Positions 44,105-55,061 are shown, counted from the stretch's first letter. The stretch: DNA of 64,000 nucleotides from Lichenihabitans sp033947565 (GCF_033947565.1 NZ_JARPVX010000010.1:1-64000), one strand, 5' to 3'. Notes: a model not told the origin generated them from the sequence alone. Numbers and translations: made by a program.

Positions 44105-44755
44105 ATGACGGCACCCGCCGCAAAATCCAGCCCAGTGAACCTGGGCAACCTCGCGCACGAGGCCTTATCGGATATGATCCGCCACAAGCGGTTGCGCGGC
44201 GGCGAGGCGATCGTCGAAGCGCGACTTGCGGAGGCGATCGGCGTCTCGCGGACGCCGCTGCGGGAGGCGCTGCAGCGGCTCGAGGGCGAGGGTATGGTCG
44301 AGAAGGTCGGCGGTCGCTCCTACGTGGTGCGTCGCGTCGATCTCGGCGAATACCTGAAGAGCCTGAAGGTGCGCGCCGTGCTGGAGCCCGAGGCCGCAGC
44401 GCTCGCGGTGGACCGCATCCCGGGCGCCCAGCTCGCCGCCGTGCGGCAAGAGGCGTTGGGGATGCTGGAGGCCACCGCCTACCATACCGACGCGCACTGG
44501 CGCTCGGACGACAACCTGCACGGCATGTTCATCGACCGCTCCGGCAACGAGGTGATGGCGCGCATCCTCACGCAGCTACGCGCCACAACGCGGCTCTTCG
44601 AGATCGACCGGCTCAAAGATCGGTTGAAGCCCGACTCACGCGAGCACCTCGCCATCGTGGACGCGCTGATCGCCGGCGACGCCGCGAAGGCGCACGCAGC
44701 CGTGGCGATCCACATCCGCAGCCTGATCGATTTCGCGCTCGCGACGGTGCGTTAG
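44105..44755 (+). CDS. GntR-family regulator, FCD subfamily
   Basis: A 216-residue regulator with the winged helix (ARLAEAIGVSRTPLREALQRL) at residues about 35-70 and an FCD ligand-binding domain with a metal site (the His in HWRSDDNLHGMF and AVAIHIRSL). It is divergent from the hydroxyproline-type operon and is its probable regulator. An IS3-type remnant starts within ten bases of its stop, but the coding region appears complete. Confidence 0.88.
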   Translation: MTAPAAKSSPVNLGNLAHEALSDMIRHKRLRGGEAIVEARLAEAIGVSRTPLREALQRLEGEGMVEKVGGRSYVVRRVDLGEYLKSLKVRAVLEPEAAALAVDRIPGAQLAAVRQEALGMLEATAYHTDAHWRSDDNLHGMFIDRSGNEVMARILTQLRATTRLFEIDRLKDRLKPDSREHLAIVDALIAGDAAKAHAAVAIHIRSLIDFALATVR

Positions 44756-44764
44756 GTTATTTGA

Positions 44765-45160
44765 CGCGGCATGCCGGGCTACGTTCGTTCCGACAACGGC
44801 CCGAGTTCGTCGCCTAGGCCGTGCAGGACTGGATCAAGGCTGTGGGTGCCAAGGCCGCCTACCTTGCCTCGGGCAGTCCTTGGAAGAACGGCTACGTCGA
44901 GTCGTTCAACGTGCGGCTCCGGAACGAACTCCTCGACGGCGAGATCTCCAACTCGCAGCAGGAGGCGCAGGTCATCATCGAGAGCTGGCGGCGGCACTAC
45001 AAAGGGATCCGTCTACGCAGCTCAGTTGTTAGAGGCCGCCAGCGCCGGAGGTCTTGTGCCTGCCTTCGCCGCATGGACGGCTCCTCCACCTCAATCAGCT
45101 CCGCCGGCCATGCTCACGCTAGTACCCAGACCGGCCCTAGAAAACATCAAACTCGGATCA
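44765..45160 (+). pseudogene. IS3-family transposase (OrfB) remnant, C-terminal, frameshifted
   Basis: Three frame pieces join into the C-terminus of an IS3-type integrase: GMPGYVRSDNGP, then AVQDWIKAVGAKAAYL with SPWKNGYVESFNVRLRNELL and IIESWRRHYKGIR, then GGLVPAFAAWTAPPPQSAPP. A base is missing in the DNGPEF codons, an in-frame TAG follows, and a second shift occurs near 45010. The catalytic Glu in the ESFN segment is kept, but the gene is dead and lacks its 5' two-thirds. Confidence 0.88.
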
Positions 45161-45178
45161 CCCAATGGGTGCAGGCAT

Positions 45179-45445
45179 TCAAAGGGGGAAGACCAATCCA
45201 ACCAGCGAGGCGTCGCCACCCGGACCGACCGCCGTGACGAAGCTTACCGCCTCGTAGCCGATGCCGGAGGGCAATGTCGGCTGCTCCATGTAAGCGCCAT
45301 GATAATACATGCTCTCGGCCCGGTTCAGGCCCACAGCCTCGACCTTGAGCGAGACTTCACCCGATCCGGGTCTTCGCTCGTCGATCATTCCGAAGCGCAG
45401 GACTTCCGGACCGCCGACGCTATCGAAGCGTATGGCTTTAAGCAT
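45179..45445 (-). pseudogene. Truncated zinc-type alcohol dehydrogenase / quinone oxidoreductase
   Basis: The fragment begins MLKAIRFDSVGGPEVLRF and runs through GSGEVSLKVEAVGLNRAE and YMEQPTLPSGIGYEA. This is the N-terminal 80 or so residues of a medium-chain dehydrogenase of the quinone-oxidoreductase group. It breaks off next to the IS3 remnant, where about 240 residues including the NAD-binding domain should follow. The insertion most likely destroyed the gene. Confidence 0.82.
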
Positions 45446-45763
45446 AATGGAGACTCCTGCTGCTGAGGCATCGCGCATGCATGCGACATCGACCGGCTCA
45501 CATGCCTATGGTATGAAGCGAGGCGTACCTCAGCCGCAGTCACAACCTCCTGCCGATAGGCTCCTGGTAAGAAGGGTCTAGCACGTCGGAAAGGGTGTTC
45601 GACCCGTGGCGGGCATCGATGGCCGGCTTCTGGACGAGAGGGTCTGTTGCCCTGGCAAGGTCCTCCAACGCCCGGTCGTGGTCGACGCTGACCCCGACAC
45701 CGTCGTTGCGACTTTCTGCACATCAGCGACAAGCGAACCTGTGACGCTGCCCCGCGTCTTCCT
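45446..45763. other. Intergenic region before the molybdenum hydroxylase gene
   Basis: 318 bases with no supported gene. It lies between the start of the truncated dehydrogenase (minus) and the molybdoprotein (plus), so it probably held a divergent promoter. No motif stands out. Confidence 0.4.
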
Positions 45764-48034
45764 ATGGCATCTGACCAGCACTGGCCCTTCATGGAACGTA
45801 TGCCGTTCATCGGACAATCGTTGCCGCGTGTCGATGGACTTGCAAAAGTCCGCGGCGAGGCCGTGTTCGCTGCCGATCAGCTATTGCCGAATACGGCATA
45901 CGCGGCGCTGGTCACCAGCTCGATCGGCAAGGGGCGGGTTTGTCATGTCACCCGAAGCTCAGCCGCATCGATCACCGGCGTGCTTGCGATTTTCACACAC
46001 GAAGATTTGACGGCCGATATCCGCCCCGTGGACCACGTTCTGGCTGGGGGCTACGCCAACAGCACACTGCTGCCGCTTGCCGCCCCGGACATTGCCTATC
46101 ATGGCCAGATTGTTGCTCTCGTTGTCGCCGAAACCGGTGAGATCGCCCAGGAGGCGGCCGCTATTCTCGAGATCGTTTATGCGCCGGCGCCGGTTGAGCC
46201 TGCGATGGATTCGGCAACTGGCGCCGCCATCCCGGTCGCGGCGCTCCAGCCCGCTCATCAGGATGTCAGCCAGGGCGACGTTGAAGGGGCATTAAGGCGT
46301 GCGCCCGTCTCGGTAACGGCGGTCTACGAGACACCGGTCCAGCACCACAATCCCATCGAGCTCGTGGGCACGACCTGCACGTGGAACGGCCCGAAGCTGA
46401 CGGTTTACGAGCCGACCCGCTTCGTCGAGGGAGTTCGACACGGTTTGGCGATCCAACTCGGCCTGGATCCGGCGGATGTCCGGGTCATATGCCCATTTAT
46501 TGGTGGGCACTTCGGGTCCAAGCTGGCCCTCTCGCAGTATACCGCGCCGGTGGCGCTCGCGGCGCGTCGCCTTGGACGTCCTGTCACGCTGGTTGCGACC
46601 AGGGCACAGGGCTTCACCATCGCAAATCACCGCCCTGAAACGCACCACACCATCCGGCTCGGTGCCGATCGCGACGGACGCCTGCTGGCCTTGCAACATG
46701 ATGCCGTGGTGGCGACCTCGCAATTCGACGATTTCGCCATGCCAGGAACGGACGTCACGACGGCGCTGTATGCCTGCCCGAATCTGTCCGCAACAGAACG
46801 GGTGATCCGCGTGGATCGCAACACACCGGGCCCCATGCGGGCACCGCCAGAGGTCCCCTACCTGTTTGCACTTGAGTCTGCGATGGACGAGTTGGCCCAT
46901 GCACTCGATCTCGACCCAATCGCGTTGCGACGACGCAATGACACCTTGACCAATCAGATCTCCGGCAAGCCCTTCTCGAGTCGATCCCTCCTGCGCTGCT
47001 TCGATCAGGGCGGGCAGGCATTCGGCTGGGATCGCCGGTCAAACAAGCCACGCGCCGTGCGTGAGGGCGACTGGTGGGTGGGCCTGGGTTGCGCGAGTTC
47101 GGCACGCCCCGTGAAGGTCGCTTCGGCATCTCTGCGTTTACGCGTCGGGGCAGATGGACGCGTGCTGGCAGAAACCGCGCATCATGAGATCGGCAACGGC
47201 TTGTACACGATCCTCACCCAGATGGTGGCCGACGCCCTCGGCGCGGACCCCGCGCGTATCACCGTGCGCCTGGGCGACACGTCTTTTCCGCCGGCAGGAT
47301 TGTCGGGCGGGTCGTCGACCACCGTGTCGGTCGTTGGTGCCGTGCGATCGGCCGCGATCGACCTCAAGCGACAGCTGATGCGTCGGTCGACCCGCGCGGG
47401 GAACAACGGCGACCCGGACATGCTGTCGCTCAACGTCGAGCGTGGCGAGCTCCGATGGCCGGACGGCTACGCCGAGCCGCTCGCCGATCTGCTTGGCCGC
47501 GGCGACATCGACCTGGTTGGACGGTTCGAGGGATCAGGCGAAGGCGGGTTTGCCAAACTGGATCGTGGCCTTGTCGCCGTGGGCCCGGGACCGGCCCTGA
47601 GCTGGAGCTTCGGGGCGCAATTTGCCGAGGTGAGAGTCCACGCCGAGACGGGCGAACTCCGCGTGCCACGGTTGCTGGGCGCTTTCGCTGCAGGCTCCAT
47701 CGTCAATCCCATGACGGCCCGCAGCCAGCTTACCGGAGGGATGATCTGGGGTTTGGGTTCGGCGCTGCTTGAAGAAACAGTGATCGACCCCCGCTCCGGA
47801 GCCTATGTCAACGCGAATTTGGCCGAATACCTCATGCCGGTGGCGGCCGACATCGGGGCGGTCGAAGCCATCCTGCTCGACGAGATTGATCACCAGGTCA
47901 ATCCGCTCGGCGTGAAAAGCCTCGGCGAACTCGGCATCATCGGGGTCAATGCCGCAATCGCCAATGCCGTGTTCAATGCGTCGGGGCGTCGTTTGCGTCG
48001 CCTGCCGATTCGCGTCGACGACCTGCTTGGATAG
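45764..48034 (+). CDS. Xanthine-dehydrogenase-family molybdopterin-binding large subunit (orphan)
   Basis: A 756-residue protein of the aldehyde oxidase/xanthine dehydrogenase large-subunit family, close to PaoC/YagR in size. Motifs are RVDGLAKVRGEAVFAADQ, FIGGHFGSKLALSQYTA, the cofactor segment TPGPMRAPPEVPYLFALES and the catalytic glutamate region GVKSLGELGIIGVNAAI. It should hydroxylate an aldehyde or N-heterocycle with a molybdenum cofactor. The usual [2Fe-2S] and FAD subunit genes are absent on both sides, so partners must be encoded elsewhere or were lost with the adjoining rearrangement. An internal ATG at 45791 is an alternative start. Confidence 0.87.
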   Translation: MASDQHWPFMERMPFIGQSLPRVDGLAKVRGEAVFAADQLLPNTAYAALVTSSIGKGRVCHVTRSSAASITGVLAIFTHEDLTADIRPVDHVLAGGYANSTLLPLAAPDIAYHGQIVALVVAETGEIAQEAAAILEIVYAPAPVEPAMDSATGAAIPVAALQPAHQDVSQGDVEGALRRAPVSVTAVYETPVQHHNPIELVGTTCTWNGPKLTVYEPTRFVEGVRHGLAIQLGLDPADVRVICPFIGGHFGSKLALSQYTAPVALAARRLGRPVTLVATRAQGFTIANHRPETHHTIRLGADRDGRLLALQHDAVVATSQFDDFAMPGTDVTTALYACPNLSATERVIRVDRNTPGPMRAPPEVPYLFALESAMDELAHALDLDPIALRRRNDTLTNQISGKPFSSRSLLRCFDQGGQAFGWDRRSNKPRAVREGDWWVGLGCASSARPVKVASASLRLRVGADGRVLAETAHHEIGNGLYTILTQMVADALGADPARITVRLGDTSFPPAGLSGGSSTTVSVVGAVRSAAIDLKRQLMRRSTRAGNNGDPDMLSLNVERGELRWPDGYAEPLADLLGRGDIDLVGRFEGSGEGGFAKLDRGLVAVGPGPALSWSFGAQFAEVRVHAETGELRVPRLLGAFAAGSIVNPMTARSQLTGGMIWGLGSALLEETVIDPRSGAYVNANLAEYLMPVAADIGAVEAILLDEIDHQVNPLGVKSLGELGIIGVNAAIANAVFNASGRRLRRLPIRVDDLLG

Positions 48035-48093
48035 ACCTCTGGACCTGTCCGCTTCCGCTCGGGTTCGGCAAGCTAGTCATGATCTCGCGCCGC

Positions 48094-48867
48094 TCACCAG
48101 CAGGTGAAGCCGCCGTCGACCACGACGATCGAGCCCGTCATCAGGCTCGCGGCATCCGAGGCGAGGAAATGCACCACCGAGGCGATCTCCTCGGGCTGGC
48201 CGAGGCGACCCATCGGCGTGTCGCGGATCCAGGCTTCGAACATCGTCTTGTCCTGCATGCCGAATGTCGTGAGCGGCGTCTCGATATAAGTGGGCGCCAC
48301 CGCATTGACGCGCACGCCACGGTCGGCCCACTCGGCCGCCAGCGAGCGCGTCAACTGATGCACGGCGGCCTTGGAAGCGTTGTAATAGGCCTGCTTCTGG
48401 GGGCGGTTGCTGATGATGCCCGACATGGAGCCGATGTTGACGATCGAGCCCCGACCGGCCTTCAGCATTGGGCGCGCAAAGGCGCGGTTCGACCAGAACA
48501 CGCCGTGATAGTTGATGTCGTTCACCGCGAGCCAGTGTTCGTCGGTGACCTCCTCGGCCGCGGTGCCGGACCGGGCGATGCCGGCATTGGCCACCAGAAC
48601 ATCGACCCGGCCGTGCTGGCGCAGCACGGCCTCGGCCAACCGATCGACCTCGCCGGATTTCGCGACATCCACCGGTTGCACGCCGACCGCGTAGCCCTTG
48701 GCCTTGAGCGCGTCCCGGCCGGTCTCGGCCACGCCGGGGTCGATATCGGCGATCACCACCGTGGCGCCGTTCTCGGCCAGCGCCTCGGCGCAGGACAGGC
48801 CGATCCCCTGGCCGCCGCCCGTCACCACGGCCACGCGGCCATCAAGCCTCAGTTTTTCGGCAAACAT
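48094..48867 (-). CDS. Short-chain dehydrogenase/reductase
   Basis: A 257-residue classical SDR with cofactor motif VVTGGGQGIGLSCAEAL, NAGIARSG, catalytic Ser in NIGSMSG and YxxxK in AYYNASKAA. Asp after the second strand (VVIADIDPG) indicates NAD rather than NADP. It is last in the minus-strand ribose-type importer operon, 62 bases after the permease gene. It probably oxidises the imported polyol or hydroxy compound, whose identity is not evident. Confidence 0.87.
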   Translation of the reverse strand: MFAEKLRLDGRVAVVTGGGQGIGLSCAEALAENGATVVIADIDPGVAETGRDALKAKGYAVGVQPVDVAKSGEVDRLAEAVLRQHGRVDVLVANAGIARSGTAAEEVTDEHWLAVNDINYHGVFWSNRAFARPMLKAGRGSIVNIGSMSGIISNRPQKQAYYNASKAAVHQLTRSLAAEWADRGVRVNAVAPTYIETPLTTFGMQDKTMFEAWIRDTPMGRLGQPEEIASVVHFLASDAASLMTGSIVVVDGGFTCW

Positions 48868-48929
48868 CAGCTTACTTCCCGCTGTTTTGTGTAAGTCCCG
48901 AGAGTCGGCCCGCATCCGCGGCCGGAGTG

Positions 48930-49942
48930 TCAGCCCTCGCCGAGCACATTGACCCGCAAGGCATCGACCGCCACCGCAATGAAGATCAGCACGCCACCAA
49001 TCATCGTCACATAGAAGGACGGCACATAGACGATGGCGAGACCGACGTGGATCACCGTGAGCAGCAGCACGCCGCCCAGGATGCCAAGCGTGCCGCCGCG
49101 GCCGCCGAAGACGCTCACTCCCCCGATGATCGGCGCCGCGATGGCATAAAGCAGGAAGCCGTCACCCTGGTTCGACGTGATGGCCATTTGCCAAGCCGCC
49201 AGCAGATAGCCGGCAATACCGGAGATGAACCCCGACAGCGTGAAGGCGATGATCTTCACTTGCGGCACGCGGATACCCGCCACGAAGGCGGCCGCGGCGT
49301 TGCCGCCGGTGGCATAGAGGCTCCGGCCGAGAACGGTGCGCCGCAGAGTGAAGCCCATCAACAGGAAGGCCGCGAGTAACACCACCGGCATCACGGGCCA
49401 GCCGCCGATCGTGGCCTGGCCGATCCAGTAATAGCTGTCGGGCAGGTCGGTGATGGTGTTGCCGCGGGTGATGGCCAACAGGCCGCCCTGCAGCGTGATC
49501 ATCATGCCGAGGCTCTCGATCAATGACACCATGCGCAGCTTGGTGACGCAAAGGCCGTTGATGAAGCCGATCCCGGTCGCCAGCGCGATGCCGAGCACCA
49601 CGCCCACCCCTACCGGGACGCCCGTCCTCTGGATCAACAGCGCGCCAAGCGCCGACGAGATACCGGTGACGGCCGCGATCGAGAGGTCGATCTCGGCCAC
49701 CAGCAGCACCAGCGACTGCGCCAGCCCGAGAAGGCCCAGAACGGTGGCCTGCACCAAAACATTCTGCAGGTTGGGAATCGAAAAGAAGAACGGGTTCAGG
49801 AGTCCGAAGATGACGATGAGCCCGGCGAGCCAGATCCACACCACATGGGCGAGGACGCCCTGCAGCCGCTGCGCTGCCGTGCGGCCGCGGCGTGGCGGGG
49901 CCATGGTGGCGGGTGCGGTCGCGATCTGATCGGTGTGGGCGC

Positions 49943-49946
<4 letters not shown>
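48930..49946 (-). CDS. Ribose-type ABC transporter permease (RbsC family)
   Basis: A 338-residue inner-membrane protein with eight to ten helices: LGLLGLAQSLVLLVAEIDLSIAA near the N-terminus, GRSLYATGGNAAAAFVAGI in the middle, and AIAAPIIGGVSVFGGRG. The motif VAEIDLSIAA replaces the more common TGGIDLSVG. It overlaps the RbsA-type ATPase by four bases. It imports the ligand of the binding protein encoded two genes upstream. Confidence 0.9.
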
Positions 49947-51511
<1,565 letters not shown>

Positions 51512-51582
51512 GGCCGTTCTCCTGTCAGACGGCCGGGCTTTCGTCCCGGTCGCCGCGCCATGGTTGGGGGGAAGGATCGCCC

Positions 51583-52671
51583 TTACTTGTACTTCAGGCC
51601 CCATTCGTTGAAGGCGATGTTGCCCCACATGCGCTTGTCGTCGGCATTGGCGGCGCTGATCTCGAAGGGCGGGATGACGAGGCTCGGCCCGGAGTCGGAC
51701 ATCTTGATTTCGCCCTTCTCCCAGAAGTAGTTCTTGTTCTCAAAGGGGCCGAGCGGCACCTCCTGGCCCGCCATGGCGTATTTGTCGATCATCTCGACCG
51801 TGATCTGCGCATAGGCGACCGGGTCCTGCGAGATCACGGCATCCATATAGCCTTCCTTGATCCACTGCAGGGCGATCGGCTCGCCGTCGATATTGACGAA
51901 GATCATATGCCCTTCCTCGCCGACCTTCTTCCAGCGACCCTTCTGCTGCAGGGCTGTGACGATGCCGCGCGAGGGCGTGTCGGAGGGTGCGTGCACGGCG
52001 TCGAGGTCGGGGAACTCGGCAAGCGTCGAGGTTGTGACGCTCAGCATCTGCTTGAGTTCGCCCTCGGTCGGACGCGCCAGATATTTGATGTCGGGATATT
52101 TCTTGAAGGTCGCGTCCATGCCTTCCTTGCGAAGGCGCCAGGCGACGCTCTGCAGGGCGCCGTAACAGTTCAGCACCGTCCCCTTGGCTTGGCCGTTATA
52201 TTTCTTCTTCAGGCGATCCACGATGGCTTCCGCCGCCAGGACGCCGCCCTGGTAATTGTCGAAGTCGACCGTGATCGCGACCTTGCCGCCGGTCGCAGGT
52301 GTATCGATGATGCCGACCGGGATCTTCTTATAGTTGTATTTCTTGATGACGCTGACGATGGCTTGGCTGTCGATCGGGTCGCTGATGATGGCCGAGGGCC
52401 CATTGAGCAGGATCGACTCCCACTGCTGCAGCTGAGTGGTGTTATCGAAACTGGCGTTGACGGCCTGGAAGCGCCAGCCCTTGGCCTCGACGGCCCGCTT
52501 TACGGCCTCTTCCTGGGCGACGAAGAAGTAATAGTCGAGGCTCTTGTTCGAATAGGGCACAAATTTCTGATCGGCCGCAAAGGCTCGACCCGTGCCGGCC
52601 AAGGCACTCGCGGCGGCGGTTGCTGCCGCGCTTGCGAGCAAGGTACGGCGATCCAGGTTCAATCGGCTCAT
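51583..52671 (-). CDS. Ribose-type ABC transporter substrate-binding protein
   Basis: A 362-residue family-2 binding protein (periplasmic-binding fold, RbsB-like). Residues 1-33 form a Tat-like leader (NLDRRTLLASAAATAAAS). The body reads FVPYSNKSLDYYFFVAQEEAVKRAVEAKG (only its start, VPYSNKSLDYYFF, is diagnostic), SAIISDPIDSQA and TVDFDNYQGGVLAAEA. The latter replaces the DN-x2-G sugar-binding pattern of RbsB. The gene lies 42 bases after the glyoxalase-like gene. The ligand is unknown. Confidence 0.88.
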   Translation of the reverse strand: MSRLNLDRRTLLASAAATAAASALAGTGRAFAADQKFVPYSNKSLDYYFFVAQEEAVKRAVEAKGWRFQAVNASFDNTTQLQQWESILLNGPSAIISDPIDSQAIVSVIKKYNYKKIPVGIIDTPATGGKVAITVDFDNYQGGVLAAEAIVDRLKKKYNGQAKGTVLNCYGALQSVAWRLRKEGMDATFKKYPDIKYLARPTEGELKQMLSVTTSTLAEFPDLDAVHAPSDTPSRGIVTALQQKGRWKKVGEEGHMIFVNIDGEPIALQWIKEGYMDAVISQDPVAYAQITVEMIDKYAMAGQEVPLGPFENKNYFWEKGEIKMSDSGPSLVIPPFEISAANADDKRMWGNIAFNEWGLKYK

Positions 52672-52713
52672 AGGTTTTCCCTCCCCATATTTTTTTGATT
52701 GCAAAGCGGGACG

Positions 52714-53091
52714 TCAGTCCCGCGTATCGAGGTCGATCAACTCGATCTTGTAGCCATCGGGGTCTTCCACGAAGGCGATCACGGTGGTGCCGTGCTTCAT
52801 CGGCCCAGGCGGGCGGGGCAGCTTGGCACCGCTCGCCTCGAGCTCCTTGCAGACGCCGTAGATGTCACGGACCCCGAGCGCGATATGACCATAGCCGTTG
52901 CCGAGGTCATAGGCCGAGCCCTGGTCCCAATTATGGGTCAGTTCCAGCACCGCATGGGTGTCCTCCGGACCGTAGCCCACAAAGGCCAGTGTGAATTTGC
53001 CCTCCGGAAACTCCATCCGGCGCAGCAGCTCCATACCGAGCAGGCGAGTGTAGAAGTCGATCGACCTGTCCAGATCCCGGACCCGGACCAT
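52714..53091 (-). CDS. gloA: Lactoylglutathione lyase (glyoxalase I)-like VOC protein
   Basis: A 125-residue VOC-fold protein: VRVRDLDRSIDFYTRLLGM, EDTHAVLELTHNWD, GYGHIALGVRDI and VAFVEDPDGYKIELI, with the metal ligands of GloA (the Glu in AVLELT, His in GYGHIAL and the final Glu in YKIELI). It should isomerise the methylglyoxal-glutathione adduct. The current start is the ATG at 53091. A second ATG at 53122 encodes MTEAKFRVMH, the expected family N-terminus, but in another frame. That suggests a small deletion between the two or a sequencing error. Confidence 0.85.
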   Translation of the reverse strand: MVRVRDLDRSIDFYTRLLGMELLRRMEFPEGKFTLAFVGYGPEDTHAVLELTHNWDQGSAYDLGNGYGHIALGVRDIYGVCKELEASGAKLPRPPGPMKHGTTVIAFVEDPDGYKIELIDLDTRD

Positions 53092-53114
53092 TGTGCATGA
53101 CGCGGAATTTCGCT

Positions 53115-53900
53115 TCAGTCATCGTCGTCGTCCTTGCGGTTTTCGGGCTCGCAGCCCGGCGCCGGATGGCTGATCCGGGCCTCGAGGTAGAGCCGGCACA
53201 TTTCGGCATTGGCCTCGGCGGCGCCCTTGATGCGGCGCAGGGTTCGCAGGTGCATCCCGTAGGCGGCGGGTGCGATTGATGCGCCGTCGAGCGTGATGAA
53301 GGCTGGGGCCGCGCCGTCCGACCCGCCTGCCTCGTGGCGGCGGAGCGCCAGGTAGCGCAGGGCCCCGGCTTGGAGTTCGTCCGGCCTACCGCGCGTCAAG
53401 GCCTCGAGACCGGCCATCGTGGTGGCGAGCGCCGCCTCGATGCCGTGCCGGGCCACCAGGGCCCGCAACAATTTCTCCTGTCGCCCCAGAAAGGCGCGTT
53501 CACGGAAGGCGCGGCGGATCTCGGCAAGGTCGGTGCTGGCTTCGCCGGCGAACACCTCCGCGAAGCCGCGCCCTTCGGCGACGCCGCGATTGATTTTCCC
53601 CGAAGCGAAGTGATCGACGAGCCGCACCCGGGCCGTGTCGATGGACGACAGTTGTTCCACCGCCAGCCGCATATCGCTCGCCATCAGGAAGGCGAAATTC
53701 GCCGAACACCAGAAGGTGGGCAGGCGAAAAGTGATGTCGGCCCGCCGGCCCTCCACCGCCACGGCCTCGATGAAGCCCATGGCGGCGACGGATTCGTCGA
53801 GTTCGGGGTCCATGACAGTGTCGAGGGCCGCCATCACAGCCGCATTGCTCCCTGGAGTGGCGTCCACCGGCTCCGATTCACAAGCGTCAGGCCGCGACAT
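53115..53900 (-). CDS. DUF59/MIP18-type metal-sulfur cluster protein with C-terminal extension
   Basis: A 261-residue protein. Residues about 20-95 are a DUF59-like domain (LDTVMDPELDESVAAMGFIEAV, shown by DPELDESV, and RLPTFWCSANFAFLMA with its single Cys). The rest is a helical extension of unknown function, ending in an acidic tail (RKDDDDD). DUF59 proteins help assemble iron-sulfur or diiron centres. It overlaps the upstream amidohydrolase gene. The pairing of amidohydrolase and DUF59 protein is also seen beside bacterial multicomponent monooxygenases, though none is present here. The ATG at 53912 is an equally possible start. Confidence 0.75.
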   Translation of the reverse strand: MSRPDACESEPVDATPGSNAAVMAALDTVMDPELDESVAAMGFIEAVAVEGRRADITFRLPTFWCSANFAFLMASDMRLAVEQLSSIDTARVRLVDHFASGKINRGVAEGRGFAEVFAGEASTDLAEIRRAFRERAFLGRQEKLLRALVARHGIEAALATTMAGLEALTRGRPDELQAGALRYLALRRHEAGGSDGAAPAFITLDGASIAPAAYGMHLRTLRRIKGAAEANAEMCRLYLEARISHPAPGCEPENRKDDDDD

Positions 53901-54948
53901 CGACCTTCTCATCGCCGCGTGTCAGCAGGATTTCGCCGTCATCGGCTGAAGTCGGTTCCGGCAGCCGGCACTCGGACGGCACATCGATGTCGTAGAGGCG
54001 GGCCATGTTGAGGCCGAGGATCTTGCGCTTGACCTCCATGGTCAGCTCGGTCGCGGCCTCCTTGGCGAGGTCGTCGGGGAACTCATAGGCCATGAACTGC
54101 TCGACGATCCACTTCGGGCTGGTAATCCCGTAGTCGGAGCCGAAGGTCAGCCGGTCCGGGCCGAGGAAATACAGGAGGTCCGAAAGCATCTGGCCGAAGT
54201 ACTTGGGCCGCGCATGGATGAAGGACGGGATCAACGCCAAACCGCCGATGACGTTCGGCTCCTGGCCTGCGATCCAACAGAAGTCGTCGATACGCGGCAT
54301 GCCGCAATGGTCGACCACGAAGGTGAGGTCCGGGAAGGCGGTTGCCACATAGTCGACATCCCGTACGTCGAACGCGTCGAGGTTCAAGGGGTGGATGGTC
54401 GGCCCCTTATGGATATGGACGTTCTTGATACCGAGCTCCCGACACTTCTCCATATAGGGCGCAACGATATCCTCTCGGAGCGTGTAGCCCTTCGACACCC
54501 CGTTCCATTCGGCCGTGTAGAGCTTGACGCCTTTAAATCTATGCTTGGCGTGATCCGCCTCGAGCTTCTCGAGACCACGGGCACCGTCGCGCGGGTCGCA
54601 GCGTCCATTCAGGATCACCTTATCGGGGTACGCGCGCTTGAAGGCAGCGCATTGTTCGGTGGTGTTGAAGCCGTCGACGAAGAAATCGTGCAGGTTGGTC
54701 GGCAGCATCACGGCCATGTCGACGTAGCCGTCCTCGAACAGGTCCTTGGCAGCCCCTTCGACGCCGTAATGGCAGAAGCGGTCGAAGTCCCAGCGCTGCT
54801 CCTTCGGCGTCATGCCGACGTGTGAGCCCCAAAAGCTTTCGATGAAGGTGAGGCCGTATCGATTACGCCGGTTCTCGGGCCGCGCATCCCAGAGATGAAT
54901 GTGACCGTCGACGACGAAGACCTTGTCACCTTGTGGCGTGACAAACAT
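53887..54948 (-). CDS. Amidohydrolase-2 family TIM-barrel metal hydrolase
   Basis: A 353-residue protein with the N-terminal metal motif VVDGHIHLWDA, KNVHIHKGPTIHPL, FVVDHCGMPRIDDF and the late Asp in LTFGSDYGITSP, which places all metal ligands of the amidohydrolase-2 (ACMSD-like) family. GGGAG precedes the ATG at 54948. It is first of a seven-gene minus-strand operon (DUF59, GloA, ribose-type importer, SDR) and divergent from the FAD dehydrogenase. Members hydrolyse lactones or decarboxylate; the substrate is unknown. Confidence 0.83.
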   Translation of the reverse strand: MFVTPQGDKVFVVDGHIHLWDARPENRRNRYGLTFIESFWGSHVGMTPKEQRWDFDRFCHYGVEGAAKDLFEDGYVDMAVMLPTNLHDFFVDGFNTTEQCAAFKRAYPDKVILNGRCDPRDGARGLEKLEADHAKHRFKGVKLYTAEWNGVSKGYTLREDIVAPYMEKCRELGIKNVHIHKGPTIHPLNLDAFDVRDVDYVATAFPDLTFVVDHCGMPRIDDFCWIAGQEPNVIGGLALIPSFIHARPKYFGQMLSDLLYFLGPDRLTFGSDYGITSPKWIVEQFMAYEFPDDLAKEAATELTMEVKRKILGLNMARLYDIDVPSECRLPEPTSADDGEILLTRGDEKVDVAA

Positions 54949-55061
54949 GGGAGCTCTCCCGCACTCGATTGGAGGTCGGCCATTCCGGCTCTTTGCCCGC
55001 CAAATCACTATGCCATGATGTTCAAATGTCCTACAACTTAAAAAACGGCAAGGGGTCGGTC

